Part shown: piece after piece, positions 1 to 9,148 of the stretch
How the letters are laid out: every line of letters starts with the position of its first letter
How positions within the stretch are numbered: the first letter of the stretch is position 1
Source of the DNA: Gammaproteobacteria bacterium
GTDB taxonomy: Bacteria > Pseudomonadota > Gammaproteobacteria > SZUA-152
Length of the DNA stretch: 64,000 bases
NCBI GenBank assembly: GCA_021647705.1
Contig: JAKIUF010000006.1
Span: forward strand, 83,562-147,561
Direction of reading: 5' to 3'
Program-made: the position numbers and the translations under genes
Notes under the pieces: model-generated
What the model was told of the DNA's origin: nothing
Databases searched by the model: none
What the model saw: the letters and a program-made list of their open reading frames with translations, nothing else

Positions 1-143
1 AGTGCTTCTGGACAATCATAGGGGGCATATAACTCCAGCGTAGCGGATGCTGCTGTTACCAGTCCGGGTTGCCGCGGAATCCCGAATTTTTCGCGATAAC
101 AGGAGTGAATAATGCCAATGGGCTGAAAATCGTAGCTACACAT
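1..143 (-). CDS. trmO: TrmO-like tRNA methyltransferase, N-terminal part (cut by window edge)
   Basis: The first 47 codons of a gene leaving the window on the left are visible, starting at the ATG at 143. The translation contains FQPIGIIHSCYREKFGIPRQ, then PGLVTAASATLELYAPYDCP. This matches the N-terminus of the YaeB/TsaA/TrmO family (IGvIrSpYkEKFavPRQPGLV). TrmO N6-methylates t6A37 in threonine-accepting tRNAs using S-adenosylmethionine. The conserved RQPG stretch is intact. The gene diverges from the response regulator at 207. The catalytic core lies outside the window, so integrity cannot be judged. No strong ribosome binding site is seen before this ATG, but no other start is close. Confidence 0.75.
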   Translation of the reverse strand, partial: MCSYDFQPIGIIHSCYREKFGIPRQPGLVTAASATLELYAPYDCPEA

Positions 144-206
144 AATATTTGATGTTAATTGTCGCTAACCTTATGATGGCCACCAACTCTCTGGGACACG
201 CACCGC

Positions 207-674
207 ATGAAACCATTCAGTTTAAAAAATTTCTTCACTAGCAGTACCAAAATCGTTAAAGAACGTCGGCATAATCCACGGCCTGCAAGTGACTATGATT
301 TTACAATACTCATTGTGGACGACTCGCGCACGGCGGTTGCCACGTTCACCAAAATGCTCACGCAAGCCGGTTTTAAAACTATCTCGGCCTCTGACGGACT
401 GGAAGGCGTCGCCGCAGCCAAGGAGCATTTGCCTGATCTTATTTTGATGGATGTTGTTATGCCCGGCCTGAATGGTTTTCAAGCCACACGCCAAATACGC
501 AAAAATGACACCACCTCACATATTCCCATTATTATCGTCAGCGGTGAACAACAGGCCACTGAACAATTCTGGGGAAAGCGTGTTGGTGCCAATGCCTTCC
601 TGACAAAACCCGTTGATCGTGGACAACTGTTCGAGGGAATATTTGAAATGATGGATAAAAAAACCGAAGGCTAA
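207..674 (+). CDS. Single-domain CheY-like response regulator
   Basis: A 155-residue protein with a poorly conserved basic leader of about 32 residues, followed by one receiver domain. The domain has the acidic pair in LIVDDSRT, the phosphoacceptor Asp in LILMDVVMPGLNGF, the switch Thr/Ser in IIIVSG and the conserved Lys in AFLTKPVD. No DNA-binding or output domain follows. It therefore probably acts by protein contact, as PilG/PilH/CheY proteins do. The sequence is closest in feel to the PilH twitching-motility group, but no pil or che genes are in the window to support that. It stands alone between trmO and the convergent PagL-like gene. The cognate kinase is unknown. Confidence 0.85.
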   Translation: MKPFSLKNFFTSSTKIVKERRHNPRPASDYDFTILIVDDSRTAVATFTKMLTQAGFKTISASDGLEGVAAAKEHLPDLILMDVVMPGLNGFQATRQIRKNDTTSHIPIIIVSGEQQATEQFWGKRVGANAFLTKPVDRGQLFEGIFEMMDKKTEG

Positions 675-707
675 TAACTCGTTTTTAACGGGCTTCCCCG
701 GCACTGG

Positions 708-1352
708 TCAATATTGATACGTCAGTGTCAAAAAATGAAAATTGATGCCTTTGTTTGGCACACGAACAGAACCATTGGAATAATGCTGGAATTTATAAGC
801 AAACCCCCATTGGTTTCGTTTGCCTATATTTGCACCAATGCCCAACATATCTGCAAACTGAAAGTTTGAACCAAATTCATGCTCTTGAAAACGGCTGACG
901 GTAAACAAAGAAATACCGACACCCACATCGACATATGGCTGAACATAGCCCTCTTTTCCCGTAAAACGAAACATTGGTGTAAAACCAACCGTCATATTCA
1001 CACCTGTCTGACTGGAGTCTCTGGTGCTCTGCCATCTGGAAAAATCCAACTGCCAATAAGAACTCACTTTCCAGCCGAATACGTCCAAAAGATCATCATT
1101 CCAATCCCACTGTGCACCCGCGCGCACCACAGAAACATGGTCACCACCACCAATTTCCATCGTCATGCCCCTGGCTTTAAGTGGATTAGTAGCAACAATC
1201 AGCGCAGCGGTTGTGGCCACCGACATTTTCCACACAAGAGACTCCAACGGTTGACCGGCATGCACCTGTGTTGAACAAAAAGAAAAAAGAAAAAGTGTCA
1301 TCAATGAGGCTTTCAATGAACCTTTCAATGATGAAAAGGAAAAAATACGCAT
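708..1352 (-). CDS. PagL-like lipid A 3-O-deacylase family outer-membrane barrel
   Basis: A 214-residue protein with a signal peptide (hydrophobic stretch about residues 15-31, ending near HAG) and alternating beta-strand segments ending in an aromatic C-terminus (LTLTYQY), typical of outer-membrane barrels. Near the C-terminus, KFQHYSNGSVRVPNKGIN matches the PagL active-site segment. His190 and Ser192 correspond to the catalytic His/Ser. The triad Glu expected 14 residues after the His is Asn204 here. PagL removes the 3-O-acyl chain of lipid A. With the Glu missing, this copy may have altered or no activity, so I call the family and not the reaction. It is monocistronic and converges with the response regulator. 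Confidence 0.7.
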   Translation of the reverse strand: MRIFSFSSLKGSLKASLMTLFLFSFCSTQVHAGQPLESLVWKMSVATTAALIVATNPLKARGMTMEIGGGDHVSVVRAGAQWDWNDDLLDVFGWKVSSYWQLDFSRWQSTRDSSQTGVNMTVGFTPMFRFTGKEGYVQPYVDVGVGISLFTVSRFQEHEFGSNFQFADMLGIGANIGKRNQWGFAYKFQHYSNGSVRVPNKGINFHFLTLTYQY

Positions 1353-1467
1353 GTACTTGCATTACCGTGTAAGTTTATGGAGGCTGCGCAGTATATCGGA
1401 GGGTATTTATCCGGTCCAGAAACCTACGCTATCCAATAAATAACATCTGCTAACAAGCGAAAAACAT

Positions 1468-2802
1468 ATGCAAATTATCACAGATTTTTTAAACATCAGC
1501 AGCGGTATCATCTGGGGACCCATTATGCTGGTGTTATTATTGGGCACAGGTGTGTATCTCACCCTTGGCCTCAGAGCCATGCCCTGGCGGCAATTGATAA
1601 CAAGCTTTCAATTATTATGGCGCAGCCGTCACTCAAAAGATAAAGGCGACATTACCCCTTTTCAGGCATTAATGACGGCACTGGCCGCCACCATCGGTAC
1701 CGGCAATATCGCTGGTGTCGCCACCGCCATTTTTCTCGGCGGCCCCGGCGCAGTGTTCTGGATGTGGATTACCGCACTCGTCGGCATGGCCACCAAATAC
1801 AGTGAGACCGTACTGGCGGTAAAATATCGCGAGGTGGACGAACGCGGTCGCTACGTGGGCGGCCCCATGTATTACATCAAAAACGGGCTGGGTGATAACT
1901 GGAAATGGCTGGGTATCGCCTTCGCTCTGTTTGGCATGATCGCCGCCTTTGGCATCGGCAATATGGTGCAGGCCAACTCCGTCGCCGATGCCATGCACAC
2001 GGCCTTCGCTGTCCCGGACTGGATTTCGGGTGGCATCATGATGGTTTTAACCGCTATTGTTGTCCTCGGCGGCATCAAACGCATCGCCGTGGTAGCCGGT
2101 AAACTGGTGCCATTTATGGCGCTGGCCTATATCGCAGGTGCGTTGTGGATCATCCTCGCACATCTTGCCGATGTACCGGCAGCACTGGCCGGTATTGTGA
2201 GTGATGCCTTCACCGGTACCGCAGCCACTGGTGGTTTTGCCGGTGCCGCCGTATGGGCAGCCATTCGCTTCGGCGTGGCTCGGGGTATTTTTTCCAACGA
2301 AGCCGGTCTTGGCAGCGCACCGATTGCCCATGCCGCTGCACGTACCAACAACCCGGTACAACAAGGCATGATCGGTATGCTCGGCACCTTCATCGATACC
2401 ATTATCATCTGTACCATGACGGCATTGGTGATTATTCTCACCGGTGCCTGGACCAGTGGAGAAACCGGCGCAGCGCTTTCCATGCAGGCCTTTGCCACCG
2501 GTCTGCCCGGTTTTGGCAGTATTATTGTCAGCATCGGGCTGGCCATTTTTGCCTTCACCACGGTACTGGGCTGGAGTTATTACGGTGAGCGTTGTGCCGA
2601 ATTCCTTTTCGGCATTCGCGTCATCCTGCCTTATCGGCTGCTGTGGCTGGTGGCCATTATGATAGGTGCGCTGGGCAAACTGGACGTTATTTGGCTACTG
2701 GCCGATGTGTTTAACGGCCTCATGGCCATCCCCAACCTGATCGCCCTGGTGGCGCTGAGCCCTGTGGTCTTCCGACTGACCCAGGCCCATTTCAAAAAAT
2801 AA
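1468..2802 (+). CDS. Alanine/glycine:cation symporter family (AGCS) transporter
   Basis: A 444-residue integral membrane protein with about 10-11 hydrophobic segments. Family hallmarks are visible. FQALMTALAATIGTGNIAGV lies near the N-terminus, and the signature GGPMYYIKNGLG follows. FSNEAGLGSAPIAHAAA sits in the middle and a GWSYYGERCAEFLFG segment late in the protein. These match the sodium:alanine symporters (AlsT/DagA/YaaJ), which import alanine or glycine with Na+ or H+. Length is normal for the family. Its own substrate cannot be read from sequence. It starts about 115 bases after the divergent PagL-like gene and seems to be transcribed alone. Confidence 0.92.
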   Translation: MQIITDFLNISSGIIWGPIMLVLLLGTGVYLTLGLRAMPWRQLITSFQLLWRSRHSKDKGDITPFQALMTALAATIGTGNIAGVATAIFLGGPGAVFWMWITALVGMATKYSETVLAVKYREVDERGRYVGGPMYYIKNGLGDNWKWLGIAFALFGMIAAFGIGNMVQANSVADAMHTAFAVPDWISGGIMMVLTAIVVLGGIKRIAVVAGKLVPFMALAYIAGALWIILAHLADVPAALAGIVSDAFTGTAATGGFAGAAVWAAIRFGVARGIFSNEAGLGSAPIAHAAARTNNPVQQGMIGMLGTFIDTIIICTMTALVIILTGAWTSGETGAALSMQAFATGLPGFGSIIVSIGLAIFAFTTVLGWSYYGERCAEFLFGIRVILPYRLLWLVAIMIGALGKLDVIWLLADVFNGLMAIPNLIALVALSPVVFRLTQAHFKK

Positions 2803-2817
2803 TGGGGTATTTTCCTG

Positions 2818-3342
2818 TTATCGGGCGTAAAAAACCTTGATCAGCGTCTCCGCCCCTGGCAACAACTGACCCAACAATTTTTTATCGCTATCCCGGTAAT
2901 AATTTTCCATTTTATGAATGCCCACATGCGGCTCTTCGGGTTTAAAAAAATTGAGGTTGCCGTGTTGTGCAAAATAATAGGCCGACATCAGTTCAGCATT
3001 CTTCCAGGTAGATAGCTGCTTTTTATAAAAGGTGATAACCGTTTCGTAATCATCCGTAGTTATCAATTCAATAATCGGCAAGCCTTCGTATTTTGGTGGC
3101 TGCTCTTGCACCGCAAAAGTACGAATAATAACGGCACCGGGATAAGCAGGAATACCTACCCGTGCCGCTTCGGGAATTACCGAATCACGGGCACTTTGTG
3201 CCTGATAATTATCCGCTATATCAGTGGGAATCTGGGGGCGTGGGGCGAAAGGTTCCGCCATCACATTCATCGATACACTGCCTAAAAAAAGAAAAAGGCC
3301 ACCGACACTCACGGCAGCCTTGCTGACAACATTCAATTTCAT
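2818..3342 (-). CDS. Secreted protein of unknown function
   Basis: I place the start at the ATG at 3342, because it gives a clean signal peptide (MKLNVVSKAAVSVGGLFLFL, cleavage near VMAEPF) with an AGAGA-type ribosome site just upstream. The longer in-frame start at 3420 would put 26 extra residues before the signal. The mature part of about 145 residues has a YPGAVIIRTF segment and a DDYETVITFYKKQL segment. The latter resembles small periplasmic proteins that share a D-x-vv-FY pattern. No catalytic motif is recognised. It lies just downstream of the gene at 3408 on the same strand, so the two may be cotranscribed. Confidence 0.6.
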   Translation of the reverse strand: MKLNVVSKAAVSVGGLFLFLGSVSMNVMAEPFAPRPQIPTDIADNYQAQSARDSVIPEAARVGIPAYPGAVIIRTFAVQEQPPKYEGLPIIELITTDDYETVITFYKKQLSTWKNAELMSAYYFAQHGNLNFFKPEEPHVGIHKMENYYRDSDKKLLGQLLPGAETLIKVFYAR

Positions 3343-3407
3343 AATTTTCTCTGTCTGGAATTTGTGTTTAATGCTTGTATTCAAAAAGCGGCGTACATAA
3401 CAAACTA

Positions 3408-3731
3408 TTACGGCAGCCACAAACCGACATATTCATTGACATCGGCTTCCGCTAATCGTCCACCCACATACAGTTTTTCCACCTCGTCACGAGCAATGTT
3501 TTTTTCCACACCATCCGGGTATTCGTATCGCCATTCCTTATTGATCACCAACTCAAACATGGTCACCATAATGTCATCAAAACGTATCGCATGCTCATCA
3601 GCCAGACGTTTAAACTCGGCAATACGCAAGCCTCGCCCCAGCTTTTCGGCTTCTTCCTTTGCCAACGCGGCCAAGGCGATATCCCACTTTGGCACTTCTT
3701 CGTCAAACCCTTTTAATGCGTCAATCACCAT
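3408..3731 (-). CDS. Small acidic cytoplasmic protein, unknown
   Basis: A 107-residue protein with no signal peptide or membrane segment. It is rich in Glu, Asp, Lys and Arg, and is predicted largely helical: IALAALAKEEAEKLGRGL, then a segment with ELVINKEWRYEYPDG. I do not recognise the family. It ends about 65 bases before the secreted-protein gene in the same direction, so the two may form a small operon. The 158 bases between this start and msrA hold no further gene. It may be a lineage-specific gene. Coding status rests on length and sensible composition. Confidence 0.5.
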   Translation of the reverse strand: MVIDALKGFDEEVPKWDIALAALAKEEAEKLGRGLRIAEFKRLADEHAIRFDDIMVTMFELVINKEWRYEYPDGVEKNIARDEVEKLYVGGRLAEADVNEYVGLWLP

Positions 3732-3889
3732 GTCTGCCTCTCAGTATCATTCCAGGGGGCCATATAATTTTCCCTGCCCCTCTCATTTTCCCTGATCCAC
3801 TCCCCAGTTAACGGGTAATAAAAAGTGTAACCACAAGCGAGCACACCTTCAAGCTGAAACCGTTTTTGCACAGCACCAAAGTTACTTGT

Positions 3890-4456
3890 TTACGCCGAAA
3901 AGCTCACTCCGGTGCCACCCATACCACAATAACCATCAGGGTTTTTCGCCAAATACTGCTGATGATAATCTTCAGCAAAATAAAATGGTGGTGCAGTGAT
4001 GATTTCAGTGGTGATCAACGAATAACCAGCCACCGTTAATTGGCTTTGATAACGTGCCTGTGTTTCTTCTGCCAGCTGCCGCTGTGTTTCATCGTACACA
4101 TAAATACCTGAGCGATATTGTGTGCCGCGATCATTGCCCTGGCACATGCCCTGCGTAGGGTCATGCCCCTCCCAGAACAGTGTCAATAATGTGGTAAAAG
4201 GCACTATTTCCGGGTCAAACACTACGCGCACAACTTCATTGTGGCCCGTCTGACCACTACACACCTCTTCATACGTAGGATTACGTGTAGCACCGGCAGC
4301 ATAGCCTGCTGCCGTGGAATACACACCGGGCAACTGCCAGAACATTTTTTCCACTCCCCAAAAACAGCCCATGCCAAACATTGCCAATTGCAGGCCTTGT
4401 GGAAACGGGCCCTGTAATGAATTATTGGTGACAAAATGCATATTCATCATAGACAT
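3890..4456 (-). CDS. msrA: Peptide methionine sulfoxide reductase A
   Basis: A 188-residue protein that reduces the S-epimer of methionine sulfoxide in oxidised proteins. The catalytic motif GMGCFWG places the nucleophilic Cys at residue 31. Family features follow in order: [31 protein letters not shown], and [11 protein letters not shown]. The C-terminal [11 protein letters not shown] carries a likely resolving Cys. No MsrB domain is fused. An AAAGG ribosome site lies before the ATG at 4456. Further in-frame ATG codons follow closely (MSMMNM), so the exact start could be a few residues later. It sits between tmcA (upstream, same strand) and a hypothetical gene. Confidence 0.95.
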   Translation of the reverse strand: MSMMNMHFVTNNSLQGPFPQGLQLAMFGMGCFWGVEKMFWQLPGVYSTAAGYAAGATRNPTYEEVCSGQTGHNEVVRVVFDPEIVPFTTLLTLFWEGHDPTQGMCQGNDRGTQYRSGIYVYDETQRQLAEETQARYQSQLTVAGYSLITTEIITAPPFYFAEDYHQQYLAKNPDGYCGMGGTGVSFSA

Positions 4457-4491
4457 GGGAAAACCTTTGTTTGCAACTTGATAATCACCCT

Positions 4492-6669
4492 TTATCGATC
4501 CAGAAGCTGACGCACACCATTGCGTAAGTGAGTCAACACTTCAGCTTTACCTGTCAAACCAAACCGACGAGCCACATTTGCCCACGACTGTTTTTGCAGC
4601 ACCTTGGTAAACAATACTCGATGTTCAATATTCGAAAATGAACCTGTGGGTTTCTTTCCCGTCGCGATCAACAAACGCCAAACAGGTGCCAACACATCCT
4701 CGTAAGTACGCTCGCCTTTAGAAAAACCAAGCAACATGTCCAGATCGTGCTGATCAGCCAACGCCATTTCAGCAACATCGGTGCCCTGCAATAAAACAGC
4801 CGATACTGCCACATCCAGCATCTGTAGCGGATCAGCCAACCACTGTGGCAGGTCACGCTTAAAACGGACACGGGCCGCAGCATAAACCTTTTCACCCGCA
4901 GCAGAAAGCGCCATCAGAACCATCACGGAATATTCGCCACTGGCATGGCCACGCCGAAACCCTATGCGTACCGGCAATATATTTTCATATGCCCAAAAAT
5001 ACAGCAATGATTCCGTAGCACCAAAACTGGCCCCGAATAAATCAGCACCCTGTTTTTTTGCATCATCTCTGATGTATCTCAATAATTGTCGGCCCAGACC
5101 TTTCTGTTGCAATACCGGATGCACAGCAATACGCATTACCCGCGCACAATGTAAACCCGCAGCATCCTTCAAGCCTGCATGCACCATTAAGGACTGTGGC
5201 ATTAAATGGCCGCGCGGCCGACGCTGACCTGCAAAAACAGCCTCGGCAATCTGTGCATCAAAACCGCCTTCAGTCGCCACCAGCGCCGTCGCCACCACTT
5301 GCCCCTGATAGCGACTGACGTACACGGATAAACCCGGACCATCCAGCAGGTTGCGCAGATCATTGGGGCGGGTACGATAATGTGCCACCACCAACAGACC
5401 AAACACCTGTGCTAACAGAATCTCGTTATTCACCAATGCATCCCGGCTTATTTTTTCCATCACCACATTGTCCACTGTCGCTGTGCCAACCTGATCATCA
5501 TTGGCACTTGTGGCATCCAGCAACAACATCTTGAATACCAGCTTTTCCAGCGGATCATTTTCAGCCCACCGAACAGGTGTATGTAATGTTATTTGATTCC
5601 AGCCCGGCGTCTGCTCATCGAGAGTTTGCCTGAACCGCACAGCAAAACCCCGACCGGTTCCCTCATAACCATGAGTAGTGGTTGAAAAAACCAGTCGTGA
5701 ATAACGGGTTAACAGTTGTTGCAGAAGTGTGACCGGAATAGCTGCCGCCTCATCCACCAACACCAGGTCCGCTGACACAGCTGACAAACACAGCACATCC
5801 GGTGCAATAAACTGGATACTGGCGTCACCCCATTGCACACAACCTTCGCGCACACGGGCCTCGGGCAGAATTTTTTGCGCCTGTTGAAACAATGGCTGTA
5901 CAGCAGAAAGTCGCGGTGCGGTAACCACAATGTGTATCGTTTGTGTTTGCAACAGCCGTGCCGCCGCAATGCCCAGCGCTACCGTTTTACCCCGCCCCCG
6001 GTCTGCCACTAATACCAGTGGTCGCCGCCGATGGCCATACAATACATGTTCAATGGCAGCAACCGCAGCACGTTGATCGTCTGTACGAAAAATATCATCC
6101 GGTATATCCACAAAATTTTGCGCTTTGGCAAACGCATGCACGACAGGTAACATGGCATCCTGCTCAATCACCGTCACGGCTTCAAGCGATGCACTAATCA
6201 CACCGGCAATACGCCGCAAAAACCGACCACTGATATCTTCCGTGTTATACGGCCAGATTGCGATGCGCTCTGCCGCAGGATCATTACTATTTTCCCACTG
6301 CGCCAGCGGTGGACATAACAATACTAATAAGCCACCACCGCAAACCACCCCACTCACCGCACCGAAAGCATCAGGGTCAAAACCTGAATGGGCATCAAAG
6401 ACAATCGCATCACGCTCCTGACCAAGGAGTTTTTTTGCTGTGCTGATCGACACTACATCGGCATTTTTCTGTTGCTCCGATGATACCCAGGTTACACGCG
6501 GTAACTTTGACAAAACCACAAGTCGCATACCCGTATCCCGGCACCAGGTAGCATTCCCTGCCAATACAATCATATGGCGATGCCGCACCTGCTGCGCCCG
6601 AGGGAGCAGTTTATCCATCAAGGCCAATAGCTCGGAATCATGAAAAGAAGTGGTTTTAATCGATGTCAT
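4492..6669 (-). CDS. tmcA: tRNA(Met) cytidine acetyltransferase TmcA
   Basis: TmcA makes N4-acetylcytidine at the wobble position of elongator tRNA-Met, using acetyl-CoA and ATP. From the preferred ATG at 6669 the protein has 725 residues (a 9-residue-longer start lies at 6696). Visible parts, in order, are an N-terminal DUF1726-like region, then a helicase-type ATPase. The ATPase has Walker [14 protein letters not shown] box [11 protein letters not shown] and motif III-like [21 protein letters not shown] acetyltransferase core ([20 protein letters not shown]) and a C-terminal helical tRNA-binding part follow. Length and order match the E. coli enzyme. The likely substrate, an elongator tRNA-Met, is encoded at 53511 in this window. 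The gene ends about 35 bases before msrA. Confidence 0.93.
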   Translation of the reverse strand: MTSIKTTSFHDSELLALMDKLLPRAQQVRHRHMIVLAGNATWCRDTGMRLVVLSKLPRVTWVSSEQQKNADVVSISTAKKLLGQERDAIVFDAHSGFDPDAFGAVSGVVCGGGLLVLLCPPLAQWENSNDPAAERIAIWPYNTEDISGRFLRRIAGVISASLEAVTVIEQDAMLPVVHAFAKAQNFVDIPDDIFRTDDQRAAVAAIEHVLYGHRRRPLVLVADRGRGKTVALGIAAARLLQTQTIHIVVTAPRLSAVQPLFQQAQKILPEARVREGCVQWGDASIQFIAPDVLCLSAVSADLVLVDEAAAIPVTLLQQLLTRYSRLVFSTTTHGYEGTGRGFAVRFRQTLDEQTPGWNQITLHTPVRWAENDPLEKLVFKMLLLDATSANDDQVGTATVDNVVMEKISRDALVNNEILLAQVFGLLVVAHYRTRPNDLRNLLDGPGLSVYVSRYQGQVVATALVATEGGFDAQIAEAVFAGQRRPRGHLMPQSLMVHAGLKDAAGLHCARVMRIAVHPVLQQKGLGRQLLRYIRDDAKKQGADLFGASFGATESLLYFWAYENILPVRIGFRRGHASGEYSVMVLMALSAAGEKVYAAARVRFKRDLPQWLADPLQMLDVAVSAVLLQGTDVAEMALADQHDLDMLLGFSKGERTYEDVLAPVWRLLIATGKKPTGSFSNIEHRVLFTKVLQKQSWANVARRFGLTGKAEVLTHLRNGVRQLLDR

Positions 6670-6744
6670 GCCAGAATCATAACATTCTGTCGGCATGAGA
6701 ATTAAAATGATGGCAAAGAAAAAACACCATACTCTTCAATGGCT

Positions 6745-6999
6745 TTATCGCGCTGGTGGAGGTTCAACATCACCGATGCGTCTTGGAATAAGGTGGAAAT
6801 GCACATGTTCTATTTTCTGGCCCGCTGCCCCTCCCGAGTTTGAACCAAAGTTGAACCCTTTCACTGATTCATCTTCTTTTATAAATTTCTTCCGGCATAT
6901 CATTGCCAATTCGAAAATACTCACCAGCTCCTCCGCCGGAAGTACAAAAATATTCTTGTAATGTTTTTTGCTTAAAATCAGTGTATGCAATAAGGTCAT
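6745..6999 (-). pseudogene. HIT-family hydrolase, N-terminally truncated
   Basis: The frame carries the C-terminal two thirds of a histidine-triad protein: LHTLILSKKHYKNIF (normally preceded by the GHTL/IIPKRH block), a helix, and the catalytic triad HVHFHLIPRR. The family's first 25-30 residues are missing. At base 7000 the coding sequence runs directly into a palindromic repeat (7000-7025). The ATG seen there is formed beside the repeat, which suggests that repeat insertion or a deletion removed the 5' end. HIT proteins hydrolyse AMP- or GMP-linked nucleotides. This copy is probably dead. It could still encode a short domain, but no ribosome site is apparent. Confidence 0.7.
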
Positions 7000-7140
7000 G
7001 GTGGAACCGCTGCGCTTGTTCCACCCTACAGTTTTTTCTGTGCTGAATAGAGCGACACAAAAAACCTATGCCAAAAAACCTCGTCTGCTCTAACTCCACA
7101 CCCCACCCAGATAGGGTGGAACAAGCGCAGCGGTTCCACC
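7000..7140. repeat. Inverted pair of GGTGGAAC-type REP palindromes
   Basis: Two 26-base copies (7000-7025 and 7115-7140) face each other. Each has ends GGTGGAAC and GTTCCACC around an asymmetric CGCTGCGCTT-type centre, and a TAGGG/CCCTA flank. The whole unit could fold into a large hairpin. The same element recurs as an inverted pair at 48508-48750 and singly at 50065-50090. The left copy abuts the broken HIT gene. Confidence 0.85.
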
Positions 7141-7150
7141 AGATTGCTCC

Positions 7151-8692
7151 TTAACGGTCCGGATCAAAACCACCATACACCACTCCCGTCAATGCGGCCA
7201 TATCCCGATTCCAGGTCGTTAAATCTTCGTGATTAAATTTCTGCAAATGATCGTGGCCACAGGCACGGGCCATAACCTGCATTAGGCTAGTGGAGGATTC
7301 AAGAAAACGGGCCAGCTGGTTAGCAGATTTTTCCACGTTCAACCTGGCACGTAATTCCGGTTTTTGTGTGGCGATGCCTGCCGGACAATTATTGGTATTG
7401 CACATGCGCGCAGCAATACAGCCGATGGATTGCATAGCTGAGTTAGAAACAGCAACACCATCAGCACCCAGGCACAAAGCCTTGATAAAGTCTGCGGGTG
7501 TGCGCAGGCCACCAGTGATGATTAATGTAATATCCTTTTGTTTTCGTTTGCCCAGTTTTTTATCAAGGTAATGTCTTGCTCGGGCCAGGGCGGGAATGGT
7601 GGGTACTGAAATATGATCACGGAAAATCAGCGGTGCAGCACCGGTACCACCACCACGACCATCGAGAATGATATAATCAACACCAGCCTCGATAGCAAAT
7701 GCGATATCTTTTTCAATGTGATTGGCGGACAACTTCATGCCAATGGGTACACCACCACTCAGTTCACGTACGCGATCAGAAAAATGCTTAAAGTCTGCCG
7801 GGGTATTCAATTCGGCAAAAGTGGGAGGTGAAATAGCATCCTGACCTTTTTCCAAGCCGCGCACCTGAGCGATTTTTTCCGTGACTTTATTACCCGGCAG
7901 GTGACCACCGGTACCGGTTTTGGCACCCTGCCCACCCTTGAAATGAAATGCCTGTATGCCTGCCAGCAATGATTCATCATAACCAAATTGTGCCGAAGCC
8001 AGTTCATAAAAATAACGGGAATTAGCTTCCCGCTCTTCCGGCAGCATACCGCCTTCACCAGAGCAAATGCCCGTTCCTGCCAGTTCGGCACCACGTGCCA
8101 GAGCCACTTTAGCCTCTTCGGAAAGCGCACCGAAACTCATATCAGAAACAAACAGCGGAATTTTCAGTATCAGTGGTTTTTTGGCCTTCGGACCAATCAC
8201 CAGTTCGCTACCCACGGCAACGTCTTCCATCAACGGCTTGCGTGCAAACTGTGCCGCGAGAATTTGAATGTCATCCCACTGTGGCAGCATATGACGAGGT
8301 ACACCCATGGAGGTCATTTCACCGTGGTGGCCGGTTTTTGTAAGGCCATCACGCGCCAGTGCATGGATACTTTCCAGAGTGGATTCTTCCGGGGTGTTTT
8401 TTGCTGACAGGGTATCGGTTGCGGCGGCAGCGTAGTTGACCTTTTCATCTTCATCAAGCCGTGCGTGGGCACCGTCACAAAATGGCGGTGTGCTGGTGCG
8501 CTTGCACTGGCACAAATAAGCCTCTTGCGCTTCGCCAACACTAAAGGTCATGGGTGTAAATTCAGTGCCTCGATGGGAGCCATCACAAAAGGGTTGATTG
8601 CGGGACTGGCCGCAGGAGCACCAATAATATTCCTCTCCCGCTTCCAGGTTTACGGCAATGGGTTTGGTGTCAGCAATTTTTGCTTTGCTCAT
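7151..8692 (-). CDS. FMN-binding glutamate synthase-like protein with two N-terminal CDGSH iron-sulfur motifs
   Basis: A 513-residue fusion. Residues 1-80 hold two CDGSH-type [2Fe-2S] sites. The first is C25-x-C27 ... PFC36DGSH40, and the second is C61-x-C63 ... PFC72DGAH76. Each has the three Cys and one His of the mitoNEET/CISD class. After a linker, the rest is the GltB-type FMN-binding (beta/alpha)8 synthase domain, with IPLFVSDMSFGALSEEAK, GGQGAKTGTGGHLPGNK, DGRGGGTGAAP and the Cys-rich CNTNNCPAGIATQ. The amidotransferase domain of true GltB is absent, so ammonia would have to come from elsewhere, or the substrate differs. A strong AAGGAG ribosome site precedes the ATG. It appears monocistronic. 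The reaction is unknown. Confidence 0.9.
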   Translation of the reverse strand: MSKAKIADTKPIAVNLEAGEEYYWCSCGQSRNQPFCDGSHRGTEFTPMTFSVGEAQEAYLCQCKRTSTPPFCDGAHARLDEDEKVNYAAAATDTLSAKNTPEESTLESIHALARDGLTKTGHHGEMTSMGVPRHMLPQWDDIQILAAQFARKPLMEDVAVGSELVIGPKAKKPLILKIPLFVSDMSFGALSEEAKVALARGAELAGTGICSGEGGMLPEEREANSRYFYELASAQFGYDESLLAGIQAFHFKGGQGAKTGTGGHLPGNKVTEKIAQVRGLEKGQDAISPPTFAELNTPADFKHFSDRVRELSGGVPIGMKLSANHIEKDIAFAIEAGVDYIILDGRGGGTGAAPLIFRDHISVPTIPALARARHYLDKKLGKRKQKDITLIITGGLRTPADFIKALCLGADGVAVSNSAMQSIGCIAARMCNTNNCPAGIATQKPELRARLNVEKSANQLARFLESSTSLMQVMARACGHDHLQKFNHEDLTTWNRDMAALTGVVYGGFDPDR

Positions 8693-8743
8693 CAGAAACT
8701 CCTTTGTATTTTTATCGTTATTCTGTGTTTAGGAGGTGCGATA

Positions 8744-9118
8744 AATAACTTGAACATCTTGCTTGTCTATCCTTCCGTCTTTCACGTTGCACAAAGGATT
8801 ACCACTGCCATTAAGTTTATGCATACTTGGTCAAAAACCGGGGCTGCCTAAAGCCTGTTGCTTTGTTAAATCCAGCACTTGTAAACACAGAGGTCGCAGA
8901 GACACAGAGGCGCAGAGGCGCAGAGTTTTTAGTGTTTGTCTCTGTGTCTTTGCATCTCTGTGTCCTCTGCGTGATAAACACTGTGTTTTTTGTTTCCACA
9001 TTCTACGGTACACACTGAACTCCAAAAGCTCACTGCCAACCTGCGTTATACCATTATTTGTTAACTTAGTGACACTGGGATACACCCCTTTATTCGACCT
9101 GAATACGAAACAATATCC
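8744..9118. repeat. Dispersed repeat, outer element containing a nested hairpin element
   Basis: The left end (8744-8782, AATAACTTGAACATCTTGCT...) and right end (about 9098-9118, GAATACGAAACAATATCC) match, in the same order, the short element at 41529-41640. The 41.5 kb copy lacks the middle. The extra DNA here begins and ends at the inverted repeats of the MITE-like unit 8802-9078. The 41.5 kb copy therefore looks like the empty site and this one like the filled site. No protein-coding gene is seen in 8693-9148. Confidence 0.7.
8802..9078. mobile_element. MITE-like element with GCAGAG stem-loop, copy 1
   Basis: It begins CCACTGCCATTAAGTT and ends TTAACTTAGTGACACTGG, imperfect terminal inverted repeats. 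Inside, 8886-8975 folds into a long hairpin. One arm is ACAGAGGTCGCAGAGACACA-like and the other is its complement TCTCTGTGTCCTCTGCG, around a GTTTTTAGTG loop. It has no transposase gene. A second copy with the same ends lies at 11597-11887. Short open frames across it are by-products of the repeat. Confidence 0.7.
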
Positions 9119-9148
9119 TGCGCTGCCTGTCCAACTTATTTCATCTCC

